DNA of 64,000 bases, from assembly GCF_000001735.4 (NCBI RefSeq), contig NC_003071.7:14793443-14857442 (forward strand), given 5' to 3'. Below are positions 13,833 through 24,749 of this stretch, piece by piece. The position numbers were made by a program, and so were the translations under genes. Source of the DNA: Arabidopsis thaliana. Lineage: Eukaryota > Streptophyta > Magnoliopsida > Brassicales > Brassicaceae. The notes beneath the pieces were generated by a model. It saw nothing but the letters and a program-made list of their open reading frames with translations. It did no database searches and was not told the origin of the DNA. Within the stretch, counting starts at the first letter, position 1; each line of letters opens with the position of its first letter.

Positions 13833-14146
13833 TTTTTCGTTGGAGAGATCTCGCACAGATACACAACAACAACAGTGAGAGAGAAAGAGTGCACTCACCG
13901 AACGGCTTATTATTATATTCTTACGACAAAGGGTTTGGTGGATTTGCTTTTTTTTTTGCTTATAAAAAATGTCACTTTCTGAAATCATTTGCTCGTAGAC
14001 CAATTTCGCATCAACTACCCCACTAAAGCAACATCGTGGGTAATGACATAAAACCATATATTATAACACTGTTCAATAGATACAAGGATTCTGATCATAA
14101 AAATCCAACCTTTATTAATAAGGCAGATCTAAAAATGCTATCTTTA
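13833..14146. other. H-protein promoter / PPR downstream spacer
   Basis: This 314-bp gap holds the promoter and leader of the H-protein gene and the downstream region of the PPR gene, both on the minus strand. A TATA-like run lies about 76-88 nt upstream of the H-protein start. No gene was seen. Confidence 0.5.
13908..13920 (-). promoter_or_regulatory. TATA-like box of the H-protein gene
   Basis: The minus strand reads GAATATAATAATAA 76-88 nt upstream of the H-protein ATG, a spacing that suits a TATA box plus short leader in a compact plant promoter. Called from sequence and position only. Confidence 0.35.
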
Positions 14147-16722
14147 TCAGTTTACAGTTAAAGATTTAGCCATCAGCTTTGGGACAAGAGAACTCACAGT
14201 CACGCCCTTGTGCATTGTTCTAAGCACTGAAGTAACTTGTTCCACTTGCTCTTCACTAGAACAAGCCGAAAGAAGAACCTTGGCTGTTCCTCCATCTGGT
14301 GCACAACCTGAATCAATCATCTCTTCAAAAACCTCCAGACATTTCACATACAGTTTCTTCCTTGAGTAAGCACCAATCCTCGAGGTCCATGTCACAACGT
14401 CTGGTCTGAAATTCTTCTCCTTGAGCTCCACAAAAAGTTCTTCAATTCTCTCCAAGAACCCGGCTTTACCATAGATATTGATCAAAATGTTGTATGTGCT
14501 TATATCCGCGGTGCAAGGACCGTTCTCCATCTCGGCTAGAATCTTTTCCATTTTCGTGAACTGCCCTAACCGGCCATATAAGTTGAGCATGCTGTTTAGG
14601 ACAAATGTATCCGGTTCTACTCCGTTTTCGCTCATTTCTTTCACAATGGCTTCACATTTTGTTACGTCTCTGGCTTTAGAGTAAGCTGATAGAAGCAGCA
14701 TGTGGGATTTCATCGTCGGTGCTATGCCTAGTCTCTTCATTTCTTCAAACACAGCTTCTGCATCTGGTTCTCACATATATCAAAAACAGAGAATGTAATG
14801 TATGTAGCCAATGGACATCCCTGGCGAGATAAGCTTTTTGGTTACCTGAGTGAAGACCTGCTCTGCCATATGCATCAACCATGATATTGTAGGAAGCTCT
14901 GTCTGGTTCACATCCCATATGTTGCATTAGAGAGAAAATCTCAGCAGCACCATATGGATAACCTGCACGACTGTCTCCGGATTTTGAGGGCGTTACATTT
15001 CAGCTTCATCGATTGCCTGCAATCATTCTTCTATGGGAGAGTTAGGGTAATCACCTATATGACTCCATGAGAGCGTTATAGACATATACATCAGGTTCAA
15101 GCCCATCTTCTTGAAGCTGTTCAAATATTTCTTCAGCTTTCTCGCAAAGACCTTCTCTAGCAAATGCATTCACAAGCGCTGTGTATGTGCAGATGTTCGG
15201 TTTACATTGGTGACTTCTCATTTCACAATACAATTTCCAGGACATATATGATTTACTTGCCTGCAAGAAAATCAATGACATGAATATGAAATTTCCGAAA
15301 CCCCAATGTATTCATAGCAAACAAAGTTAGACTATAAACCTTTCCGTATAAATTTATCATCAAGTTGTAAGTTTCAGTGGTTGGTTTGCATCGATCACGC
15401 TTCATCCTCTGGAAAACATCAATCGCTTCTTCGGTGTTTCCTTTTCTCTTCATTAACCCCTCAATATAGGCATTGTATACAGTTACACCTATAGTTTCTC
15501 AAAACAAGAAAATGTTAATTACAAGAATGACTGAAAACTATGAGCCAGTGTTTGGTACCAATGCATATAAAAAGCTTAGGAGATGCAAAGACATACTTGG
15601 AGAAACATGATGATTTTGCATCTCGACTAAAACAACTTCAGCTCTCTCTATGAGCCCTGCCATACAGTATGCCTTTATAAGAAGAGCGTATGTGTCTTCC
15701 GTAGGCACATAGCGGGATTCAAGAAGCTGTACATAGAGTGATTCCGCCTCCTTGTACTGGAACTTCTGTCCATAAGCATCTATAAGCAAATTGAAGCAGA
15801 TTACATCAGGCTGAAAGGAGCTCTTCCTTAAAATCCACTCACACACCTAAGACAAGATTGTAGCTTCAGACAGTTAAAAACTTAAAGAAACTGTAACAAT
15901 GATTGACAAAAATGAAACTTTTCTAAGAAGGCTAACCAAGATAATAGAATCCCATTTCTTGTTCAAACGAAGTTGCACAGAAACATTGATTAGATCGTCC
16001 CATGAGGCATGTGTAGAAGGAAGAGCTCCAAGGACATCAGCTACTTTGTCAGGATCAGTTTCTTTCTGAATAAAGCTCAGAATCTTCTGAGCAATGGGAC
16101 TCAGAACAGGAAATATCCCATCGACAAACCCGGATCCATATTTCCATCCTCGCCCTCTCAAAGAGCCACCTATATGAAAGAAAAAAAAAACATTCGTAAC
16201 TCCAAATCTTACAGAGATTCATAAGAAAGTTTCTTAGTTTTTGAGTCTTACATCGTTTCCTGGAGAGTTTCTTCCTGTTAAATCTTTTTAATTTCCCACG
16301 TTCATCTATGACAAACCCCTCTTGCTTATAGCTTTTAACAGTGGCACCATTGAGATTTGTGACTCCAAAACCCAAATATCTCTGGAAGCCACTGGAATCA
16401 ATGAATAAGCAATTCAAAGCGTTTCCAGCTACCAACCTGTAAATCAAAAACCCAATTTCATGAAAATGTTACTCAAAACACTAAGGTAGTAAGTACCAAA
16501 GCAAGCAATTCTCAAAATGTTTCAGCAGAAAACCATAATAACACCTGAGCTAAGTTGACACAGATAATCAGTTATATACAAAAATAGGCAACGGTTAATG
16601 TCCAAAGCAATAGACTTTATGAACGAACATCCGCTAACTAACAGAGTTGAAGAAATTCTGCAGATGGGTAGTCTCAACTACTCATTTTCTAAAACCGCTA
16701 AAAGAACATATGGTTCTTACAT
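14147..16722 (-). CDS. P-type pentatricopeptide repeat (PPR) protein
   Basis: Probable organelle RNA-binding PPR protein. Eight coding segments (16722-16721, 16436-16252, 16169-15937, 15846-15597, 15497-15340, 15260-15055, 14970-14846, 14763-14147) give 591 residues, the length I remember for At2g35130. From about residue 170 to the end there are tandem ~35-residue PPR units with the usual pattern (YNLLIDAYG, YNALMESYS, YNIMVDAYGRAG, YNILINIYGKAGF) and no E/DYW editing tail. Seven introns are unusual, because most plant PPR genes have few or none. The start codon appears to be split: AT at the end of the leader exon (16722-16721, before GTAAGA) and G as first base of the next exon, giving MLVAGNALNC. 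The N terminus could be an organelle presequence. Exact target RNA unknown. Confidence 0.88.
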
Positions 16723-17317
16723 GACCGGAGATATTCACAGTCTTGTCCTTGTTGAGGAGATAAATTTTATGTAAATGGAGAGGATGGATAGATAACACAA
16801 GCAGAGTATCCGTTTAAGTAGAGGCTCAAGGCCTCAGGCTTCCTTTGTCCTCTTGCCTTTTTTGTTTATTTGGAAAATAAAATAAAAAAAAAGGTACATT
16901 TTTCTTTGTAGTTTCAAAACCAATTATTGTGATTTGTAAACCAATTAATTAGAGGGTTAATTGATACAATCCAGTTTTCTAAATAGTTTTGACATCATTC
17001 AAAATGTATTTATCTCCACTAGATTGTTATGTTTGTTATGCAATAACCATGTGTTTCGTTTTACGACTTCTCAAGTGACTTTGTATAAGAACATGTCAAT
17101 GAAAAACCCAAAGTGTCTAATTGTGTGATGGTAGTGTGGTAGTACCATTTTTAGCAATACTTGTGAAGATTTGTAAGTCTGTTTCAACTTTCAAGCAAAA
17201 AAAAAAAAACTAAGAAATTTATTATGAAATATTGGTTAATTTTGTTTGCAGTCAAAATTCTTCCATTAGACTTTGGAGAATTTTCATAAAAAACAATTTA
17301 CTATCTACTTTTAAAAT
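16723..17317. other. PPR upstream region and AT-rich spacer
   Basis: Holds the leader and promoter of the PPR gene (minus strand) and then AT-rich sequence up to the target-site duplication of the Mutator-like element at 17309-17317. No coding region was seen. Confidence 0.5.
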
Positions 17318-17640
17318 GGAAAAAATGTCAAAAAAATTCGCGAACTTTCCAATTTGGGATGAAAAAAGCATGTACTTTCAAGAAGACAATTAAATCCTAA
17401 AGTTTAGTTTGACTTTTGATAAAATGATCAAGTTTTGTTGACTTGACCATTTAGGGCATGTCGTTAAGTTTCCGTCAACCAAACAATCACGGAGTTAACT
17501 TTCCGTTAGAATCTCTCTTATATCAAAACGACAGGTCGTTTTGAAAATTAGAAAATAAGAAAGAAAAACAGCATTTCAAGTGAAACGAAATGCTGACCTT
17601 CTGAACTAATAGAAGATATTCAACCATTGAGCTGCATTAA
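17318..17640 (+). repeat. Left inverted arm of the Mutator-like element
   Basis: Pairs with the right arm at 18184-18504. Besides the terminal motif it includes a CGTTTTGA-type block near 17524-17543 and an internal 9-bp hairpin (cagcatttc...gaaatgctg, about 17569-17595). Near its inner end it carries a reverse-oriented A-box-like sequence, ccattgagctg at 17624-17634. Confidence 0.75.
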
Positions 17641-18183
17641 CATTTTAATATCTTACAGACATAGTATATATATATACATAAAACATAATAATATACAATT
17701 AATTAAATATCTGCAATTTATTAAAAATAACAAAACTAAATAAAATCAACAACCAAATATATACAAATATTAAATATGTTTACCCTAAATAAATATTTGG
17801 AAATTTCAATTATTTAGTTTGCTATGTTAGTTTCTTCTATATTTTAAAAATTATTGATTTCTAAATTATATAAAACAAACTGAAACTTGGATAAATTAAT
17901 TTGTATTTATATTATAATATATATAAGATAAATATAAAACATAATTATTCTAACTTGAAATTGATGTAATATTAATAGTTAGATGGAAAATAAATAAATA
18001 AAAATTATTTTAGTTACATTATAAGAAAAAGTGATAATTGTATTAATGGTATATATATTTAAATGAAAAGGATTGTATAAACTTAAACTCACATATTTAA
18101 TATTATATATTCTAATGGTTTCTGTTATTTTTTTATATTATATATATATATATACATGCTCTGTTTACCATAATACAAGAATA

Positions 18184-18504
18184 TTAATGTAGCTCAATGG
18201 TTGAGTGTCTCTTATAAGTCCAAAAATTCAGCTGTTCGATTCTCCTTGTTAGCAAATTTTTCTTCTTATATTCTAATGTCCAAAACAACGTCGTTTTGAT
18301 TTCACGGAGATTCTAACGAAAAGTTAACACCGTGATTGTTTTGTTGACGGAAACTTAACGACAAGCCCTAATTGGCCAGGTCAACAAAACTTAATCATTT
18401 TATCAAAAGTCAACCTAAACTTTAGGATTTAAATGTCTTTTTGAAAGTTCATGTTTTTTACGTCCCAAATTTGAAAGTTCACGATTTTTTTGACATTTTT
18501 CCCC
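18184..18504 (-). repeat. Right inverted arm of the Mutator-like element
   Basis: Reverse complement of the left arm. The inner part carries the better-preserved copy of a tRNA-like sequence (A box 18190-18200, B box 18234-18244). The outer end closes at 18504 and is followed by the 9-bp target duplication. Confidence 0.75.
18187..18255 (+). other. tRNA-like sequence with A and B boxes inside the element arm
   Basis: TAGCTCAATGG at 18190-18200 fits the RNA polymerase III A box, and GTTCGATTCTC at 18234-18244 fits the B box. The 44-bp spacing equals that in a normal tRNA gene. I could not draw a full cloverleaf: the acceptor stem is not convincing, so this is a tRNA relic or look-alike and not a called tRNA. 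A more degraded mirror copy lies in the left arm at about 17570-17640. Confidence 0.5.
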
Positions 18505-18513
18505 TTCTAAAAT

Positions 18514-20547
18514 ACACAACCTTTTGGTGTTTCTACATTGACCCTCAAGATAATCTTCTTACTCATTTTCATTATCAAAATTTTAACCATATACTATATA
18601 TATTTATTTATTTATTTTACCACCTATACGAAACAGACTTTAAATATTAATTATGTAAAATCTTCATTTAAAAATTAATCATGGTTACAAGTTAACCACA
18701 TAGATTACACTTTACTTGATTTACATGATGATTAGATATCTTACACGTACGTCTTTTATCTAAAAAACAATGAAAACCTCTTAATTTTCTAAAAAGAAAT
18801 TATCTTATTATCACAAACCCTAAATCGATTATACGAGCGAAGTCGACATCGAATCGGAGAATTAAGGGATATATTTCATTGTTTTCGTTTTCTCGATATA
18901 AATCCAAGTTGATTCCAGCGAAAGCAAATAAGATAATGTACGAATTTTTGCCATATAATATCGATTATGAATAAAAGATGCAAATTGTCTAATGTGCTAT
19001 CGATTATGCATATTGTTGAGTTCCTCTATTTTGATTGCATCGTCTTTGAATGATCTCTAACTATTCTTATCCAATTCTGATTAAAAAACATTCATTTGTA
19101 AGTTTGTTTTTCTTCGACTGTGAACTCTATACTGCAAATCGATTTAGAACATATGGGCTATGATCAATAAATAAGAAAACATCAAAACATATTGACAAAA
19201 CTATTGTTCAAACTAGTGTTCCACACTAAAGATTACTACTAGTTAGATGTTTTTGATGCAATTTGGTAGATTGGAGGTTTGTAAAAAGAGTTTTTTTTCC
19301 TTGATTTATATGATGAAAATGAGTCAACATTTCACTGTTTTTCCGTTGAAAACTTAGTGGGTGATTGATTGGGCTATAACTGTAGAGTTTTTGCTGTAGA
19401 GATTTTGTTGTAACTGTGTTGGCGGTAGTTGTAACTTTTATTGCTGTAAGTTTTTTATTTTAAATAATTTATAAAAAAATGGATTAATAAAATATAATAG
19501 TTATAATAAAAAAAATTATAGTAAATAAAATATCTTGTATTACTAATTTAAATAAATATATTATGATGATATAAAAGTAAAATATAATAAATATTTTTTT
19601 TGTTATATATTTATGTTGATAATTTTAACTTTTTGTATTTATTTAATGAATTAAAATTTCTACAGTCAAAAGAATATGACTTTGAGAATTTACTCTCCTA
19701 CAACCTTAAAAATAAAAATAAATAAAAATTAAACTATAAGTTTTAAAAAAAAACTACAAGTACGTAATCAAAACTTTAAAAAAAATTAAGGTTGTAAGTC
19801 TGACTTACAACCTAATCAATCATTTAGGGTTATTAGTGTAATTTGACGGGGAGAAAAAAAAAGATTTTGTTTGGGGACCTACCAACAAGAATAAAAGATT
19901 CGAGTAATTCGCATTGCAAAATCCGGAATATTTAAGAGAGAACCCATACGAAAACTGCAATAAACCCACTCTCCCCCTCGATCTTTGCGTTTAATATCTA
20001 TATCCTCCTCCGATCTTCGTCCCCCTCCTTCGCCGTTTCGTTTTCCGGTAATACTCCAAAAAAAGTATAAATAAAACTCCCGATCGTTCGTGCTTTCTCT
20101 TCTCCTTCATTGATTTCAATAGATATCTATCTTCCTTGCTTACTATTTTTTCTCGTTTATGGTTTTTTTTTCTTTTCATGTATGTTTGTGATAGAAGTCG
20201 AATTTAAAAACCAGGAAACTCCAAGCCGTGATTTTTTTTCCCAGGTTTGATTGGTTCTTCTGCATTGCTTTTCTTAAAAATTCTCCATTTAATGTTCATG
20301 GCTACTGTTTAATTATCTGTGAATATGCTTGAGAGATTAGTTACGTCGCCGTTTTGATTTATCTGTGGATGTTCAATAGCGTCACTAACTTCTTTCTTTT
20401 CTTCGGTATTTGTTGCTTTATTTGCTTACTTGTTCTAAAACTTTTTTTAAATTGGAATTTGGGGTTTTACTGTTTACATTATTCAGTTTGCTCTGTCTTA
20501 GTTCAACAAATGAAGGAAAGTTGTTATTTTAGTTTTCTGTAACAGCA
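18514..20547. other. AT-rich intergenic DNA upstream of the DCD gene
   Basis: Mostly AT-rich sequence with one hAT-like miniature element (listed separately). The last ~650 bp should hold the promoter, leader and probably a leader intron of the DCD gene. No other gene was seen. Confidence 0.5.
19362..19822. mobile_element. Candidate hAT-like miniature inverted-repeat element
   Basis: The left end reads TGATTGATTGGG and the right end, on the opposite strand, TGATTGATTAGG, an imperfect terminal inverted repeat. The flanks ttagtgg and ttagggt are a weak direct repeat of about the 7-8 bp expected for hAT. Subterminal copies of CTGTAG / TTGTAA crowd the left 90 bp, and the right end holds a perfect 11-bp palindrome around one base (ggttgtaagtc T gacttacaacc, about 19790-19812). 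Clustered subterminal motifs of this sort are typical of hAT elements. The centre is AT-rich and non-coding. Boundaries are by eye. Confidence 0.5.
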
Positions 20548-23366
20548 ATGCCTAAAAATCGGAGGATGATGGAGGAATTTAATGGTGCTTCTTCTGGAGG
20601 AGAGCCGGAGTATGGTGCTATTTTCATGTCCAATAACTCAACCAGGAAGGAATGCCTTAGCCGAAAGCTTTTCGGTTTGCCAATTGGGCTAGGAGGATTT
20701 GTTAAACATGTTAAAGCTGGAATGATGTTGTTTTTGTTTGAATTCGAGAAGAGAGAGCTACATGGTGTGTTTCAGGCTTGCTCTGATGGTGCAATAAACA
20801 TTGAGCCTAATGCTTTCCGCTCTTCTGGGAAACAGTTTCCTGCTCAGGTACTTGGGATTCACTTTCTTCTAGTTTTTGTTTTTACTAAGTTTGTGTCTAA
20901 CATTTGTTTGATCCCATTTTCTTAGGTCAAGTTTACTGAGAAGTGGCGTTGTAGGCCACTTTGTGAAAGTGAGTTTGGTAATGCTATCCATGAAAATTAC
21001 TTCACACCAACAAAGTTTAATTTTGGACTCTCCAAGGCTCAGGTGTGTGCTTAAACAACATTCCTGAATTTTAATTGTTATTGTTTGGTCTTAATATTAC
21101 TTATGTGGTGTGACACTTTCAGTTTGAAAATGTTTATGTATAGGTTCAAAGGCTATTGAAGTTGTTTAGCATGAAGAAGGTAGAGAGATCACGACTGAGA
21201 GAAACTGCAGCTCCGAAACCGTTAAGGAAATCTGAAAATACAGTTGGTGATCGTGGCTTTAGGAATCGTTGTGCAGGAGAAATGGATGAAGATGTTGACC
21301 GTGAGTTTCCCTTCAGAGTTACACCTTCAGGAGATCATCGAGGTCGTAGGTTAACAGAGAATTATGGTTTTGGGGAGGAATCTGATAGTGGACTAGAGTA
21401 TGATCCAACTAAAGGGAATGAGTACTCCAGACTTGTTGATCCCAAACTGCATGGGTTGAAGGATAGATTACGATGTAAGGTTACCATGAATAATAACTTT
21501 GGCACAGATGCTTCAACTAAGAATTCGTATAATTCTCTAGTTAATGATCGAAAAGTCCCGAAGAACTTGAGACACGCTGCAAATGGATGGTTAGAAAGTG
21601 AGTACCATGAAAAAGATGGTATCGCACAGGCAAGTTTGTGGTCTAACAACAAGGAACGCCTTAATTTTGAGTCAGATCCAGTGGTTCCTGCTCAAAGCTC
21701 AGTACCTCCAGACTTACCATATGAAACAAACACAGGATACTATGACCCTGATCATCCCAGCATCATGGGAGATGCAACAATGACAAGCTCTAGGCATGGT
21801 CTTGGTGCACCTAATGTTGATCTAACTGGCTCAGCTTCCTTTACAGCGAACTCAAATTATGGATTTGGAGAAGATATTATACCTTTTGGTGATTATGTCA
21901 GTGACGCCTTGCCCTCCGAGAGATTCCAACCATTCCCTGATGAGCATAATGGTACAAGCATGAACACTAGTAGTCTGGGCTCGGGTGGTTTCTATATTCC
22001 AATGCCTATTGAACATTGGAATGGTCATTTGCGTCACTCTCAGTTTCTTGGTCCCTTAACTTCTGCAGGGGGCACTGAGAACATGAGGGAGTTTGAAAGG
22101 CCGATGTACTCAGACCGTAACATCTTCCCTTCATTTGTTTATCCTTCATCATCAAGGGGTTTGTCTACTAAGGACGGACTCAACAATGAACTTCAAACAT
22201 ATCAACACCCGGAAGAATTTGGAGATCATGTTTCTTATACAACTGATATGGTGGTTCGGGGTCCCAGTATTCACCCTTCTTTTACCAATCCTTCAACATC
22301 TGGGGATGGAGCTGATTTGTATCCAGAGAACAGAGCCAATAACGAAGTTCAAGCTTATCAACCGCATAAAGAATTTGGCGGTGATGCTTTTGACTCTAAC
22401 AATAGGGTGACTCATCGTGTTAGTCCTGCTAAACTTGAAAGAAACAGAACCAGACCAAGTGTCTTTAATAGGTTGGGTGGGCGTTTAAAACAACTTGATG
22501 CTGAAAGGGATACGTCTCCTGACACTGAATCAGTAGATGAGGTCATGGCCTTTTTAAATGACTGTCACAAAGATTGGATGGAGCAAAAAAGAGCAAATAT
22601 GAGTAATTCTGAAGATGTTGCAATACCGAAGAAGAAAAAGGAAAAGATTCATACAGCAGAGGTACTTGACAATGATTTGATGCTTACTTTTACTGAGACT
22701 ACTCCAGATGATCTGTTGGATTGTGAAGGAAGTATGGAACATAGTGTTCAAAAGCTACCATTCATTGATTTTAAGCGCCGTAGCAGAGCTCAAAGGAGCC
22801 TTGGTAATCCAACTCAAGGGTGTAAAGACAACCCCGAACATTCAGCTTCTCCGAACAAGAAAAGGAAGCTGCTGAGACCAAAACTCGTTGAAGATGACTC
22901 AGAAAAGGATAGAGAAAACAAAGCTGGTCCTATTAAAATTGTCTTGGCCTCAGAAAAAGATAGAGGAAACAATGATCTGACTGTAAAAGTCTTGGCCTCA
23001 CAGTCACCTACTAAAGTCCATGTCCATGACTTCCTTGGACGTAATGAAGGCGACTCGCAAATGGATAGAGGTAGGAATGATAATCCTATTGAAACTGTCT
23101 TGGCCTCACAGTCAGCTACTGAAGTCCCCGTCCATGACTTCCTTGGACGTAATGAATGTGACTCGCAAAAGGATGATAATCCTGTTGAAAATTTATTGGC
23201 CTCACAGTCAGCTACTGAAGTCCACGTCCGTGACTTCTTTGGACGTAATGAAGATGACTCGGAAAAGAATAAAGGAAACAATAATGATCCTGCTGAAAAT
23301 TTCTTGGCCTTAGAGTATGCTTCTGAAGTCCCCTTCCATGACTTCCTTGGACGTGATGAACGATAA
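20548..23366 (+). CDS. DCD (Development and Cell Death) domain protein
   Basis: Three coding exons (20548-20847, 20926-21042, 21144-23366) give 879 residues. The plant-specific DCD domain spans about residues 22-147: YGAIFMSNNSTRKECLSRKL, then FVKHVKAGMMLFLFEFEKRE, ending near VQRLLKLFSMKK. DCD proteins are linked to stress, hormone and cell-death responses, but no biochemical activity is set for this one. After the domain the protein is long, polar and probably disordered, with a lysine-rich nuclear-signal-like patch (IPKKKKEK, about residue 635). The C terminus is made of about four tandem copies of a ~32-36-residue unit containing DFLGRNE. A second in-frame ATG at 20566 is an alternative start. 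It ends convergent with EXL7, about 410 bp away. Locus by recall At2g35140. Confidence 0.9.
22989..23366 (+). repeat. In-frame tandem repeat encoding DFLGRNE units
   Basis: Four consecutive units of about 108, 96, 108 and 66 bp (last one cut by the stop codon) within the final exon of the DCD gene. Each encodes LASQSxTxVxVxDFLGRNE followed by an acidic, Asn-rich spacer. The DNA copies are very similar, and length differences are multiples of three, so the reading frame is kept. A diverged half unit precedes them near 22940. Confidence 0.85.
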
Positions 23367-23777
23367 ACACTCAACTGGAGTTGGAAACACTTACGAACAG
23401 AACAAGGCCTCTTCAAGGATGCTTCTACAATAGAAGGTGAGGGTGTTCTCTAGCTGTTGTGTCATTTTGGTGGAGTAAGTGTCTTCTTAATCATGTTGAC
23501 TGTACTATATATAGTACTGTCATAGAACAATGCCTACATACTTTGGCAGTACAGCCGTTTTGAGGTAGTTGTGGAGTTTTATGCTAATGTCAAAGCATGT
23601 GTTTGGTTCAGAAACTTTGTCAAGTGAATCTTGACAGCTAGTAATACCTAGATTTTGTAGTCTTAAACAATCAAATGCATAGAATCGACTAGGCAAGGAA
23701 AAGATAAACCATATACAGGTTTCCCCAAGCTTCAAGCTCAAGGCTTTGGTGAAAAGAGGTAACAAACATGATAGTCT
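23367..23777. other. Convergent spacer between DCD gene and EXL7
   Basis: About 410 bp shared by the 3' ends of two convergent genes, so their 3' UTRs may approach or overlap each other. No separate gene was seen. Confidence 0.5.
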
Positions 23778-24749
23778 CTAATTCATAGCGTTTGGTCCAA
23801 AGCATCTGTTCCTATTAAGATCCCAAACCCATTGAATTAGATACTTTCTTCCTTTAACGCCCTTCACATTATACACATTCCTCCACCTATCCTTATACAC
23901 ACTTCCCATATAGCCTCCTCCTCCTCCTGACCCATACACTCCCAAACATAAATCCGCTATCTCTGTCGGTGCTGTCGCGTCCTCTCCTCCATACCATCCG
24001 TTTAACATCGGGTTACTCGACACTTCTGCCAGCTCATGAGCTATCACACTGATCATCCCATCGATTCCTACCTCTCCATTTGGCGGTTTCATCTTCTCTC
24101 TGGCTACAAACCCGCTCCCCGGAAATGGCTTAGGCTGTGCAAATGGGTACGCACACATTTCTGGACACTGTCTCTCACTGTTGCCCACCCAAGCATACGG
24201 TACGGTTGCACCCACAACGCTTGGGAAAGTGAAGTAATGAAACCCGCAAATCGCTCTGCAGAACTCTTGCATCTCTACATCATCCGAGGTCAAGACTAAG
24301 TACAAGCCGTTTACAGCGTTTAGTGGTAACTTGGAAGTCAAGGCAGTTCTGATCACAGACTGAACAGAGAAGCGAGTGAGATGAGATCCATGAGAGTACG
24401 TTGAGTCGTGGAACTCTCCGGATAAGACAAGAGTGTCGGTGATGTTGGAACCTGTCTGGTCTCTGTATAGCCTCACTGTCTTCCACCAGTTGGATACTGA
24501 CGGGTACTGAGCCGGTGCCGGTGCAGAGACAGAGTAGAGAAAGTCTCGGATTATAGATTGGTGAGTTGGGTTCCATCGGCCGTACCAAATGATGTAGAGA
24601 CTCGTCACCGGCGAGGATATGACCGGACCCAAGTGGTATTGAAGGTCAACGAGATCGGAGGAGCCTTCATAGTTCTTGCTCTCGTCGAAGAACTGTCCAT
24701 TGGATGTGAGCAAGAGTGAGAAGAAGAAGAAGACGATGATGAGAGACAT
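23778..24749 (-). CDS. EXL7: EXORDIUM-like / PHI-1 family secreted protein
   Basis: Intronless gene of 323 codons encoding a secreted apoplastic protein of the EXORDIUM/PHI-1 family, linked to brassinosteroid- and carbon-dependent growth. Residues 1-18 ([18 protein letters not shown]) form a clear signal peptide. Family landmarks follow in order: [20 protein letters not shown] near residue 36, the [13 protein letters not shown] block, [10 protein letters not shown], then an Asp/His-containing block [18 protein letters not shown] near residue 230, and the Cys-containing end [11 protein letters not shown]. Length and intronless structure suit the family. The symbol EXL7 rests on recall of the Arabidopsis member list. 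It converges on the DCD gene. A TATA-like CTATAATAAG lies about 50 nt upstream of the start on the minus strand. Confidence 0.92.

Larger units (their letters stand above)
17318..18504. mobile_element. Non-autonomous Mutator-like element with ~320-bp inverted arms
   Basis: The two ends are long inverted repeats: 17318-17640 and 18184-18504. The outer ~215 bp of each arm match at roughly 85-90% by eye, while the inner part is more diverged. Termini read GGAAAAAATGTC on the left and, on the opposite strand, GGGGAAAAATGTC on the right. Flanking 9-bp direct repeats are ttttaaaat (17309-17317) and ttctaaaat (18505-18513), 8 of 9 identical. A 9-bp duplication with long inverted repeats is the signature of TIR-type MULEs. 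The ~540-bp centre is extremely AT-rich with a TA run near 18136-18154 and has no transposase. Arm divergence and one mismatch in the duplication suggest an old, inactive insertion. Confidence 0.82.

Noticed and set aside
18188-18255. A functional nuclear tRNA gene in the MULE arm
   Set aside because: A and B boxes fit, but I could not form an acceptor stem or a proper anticodon arm, so it is not called as a tRNA.
22814-23416. 200-codon open frame on the minus strand inside the DCD gene
   Set aside because: It mirrors the repetitive C-terminal exon of the DCD gene; Ser/Lys-rich repeat composition arises because the sense units lack minus-strand stops. No homology or splice support.
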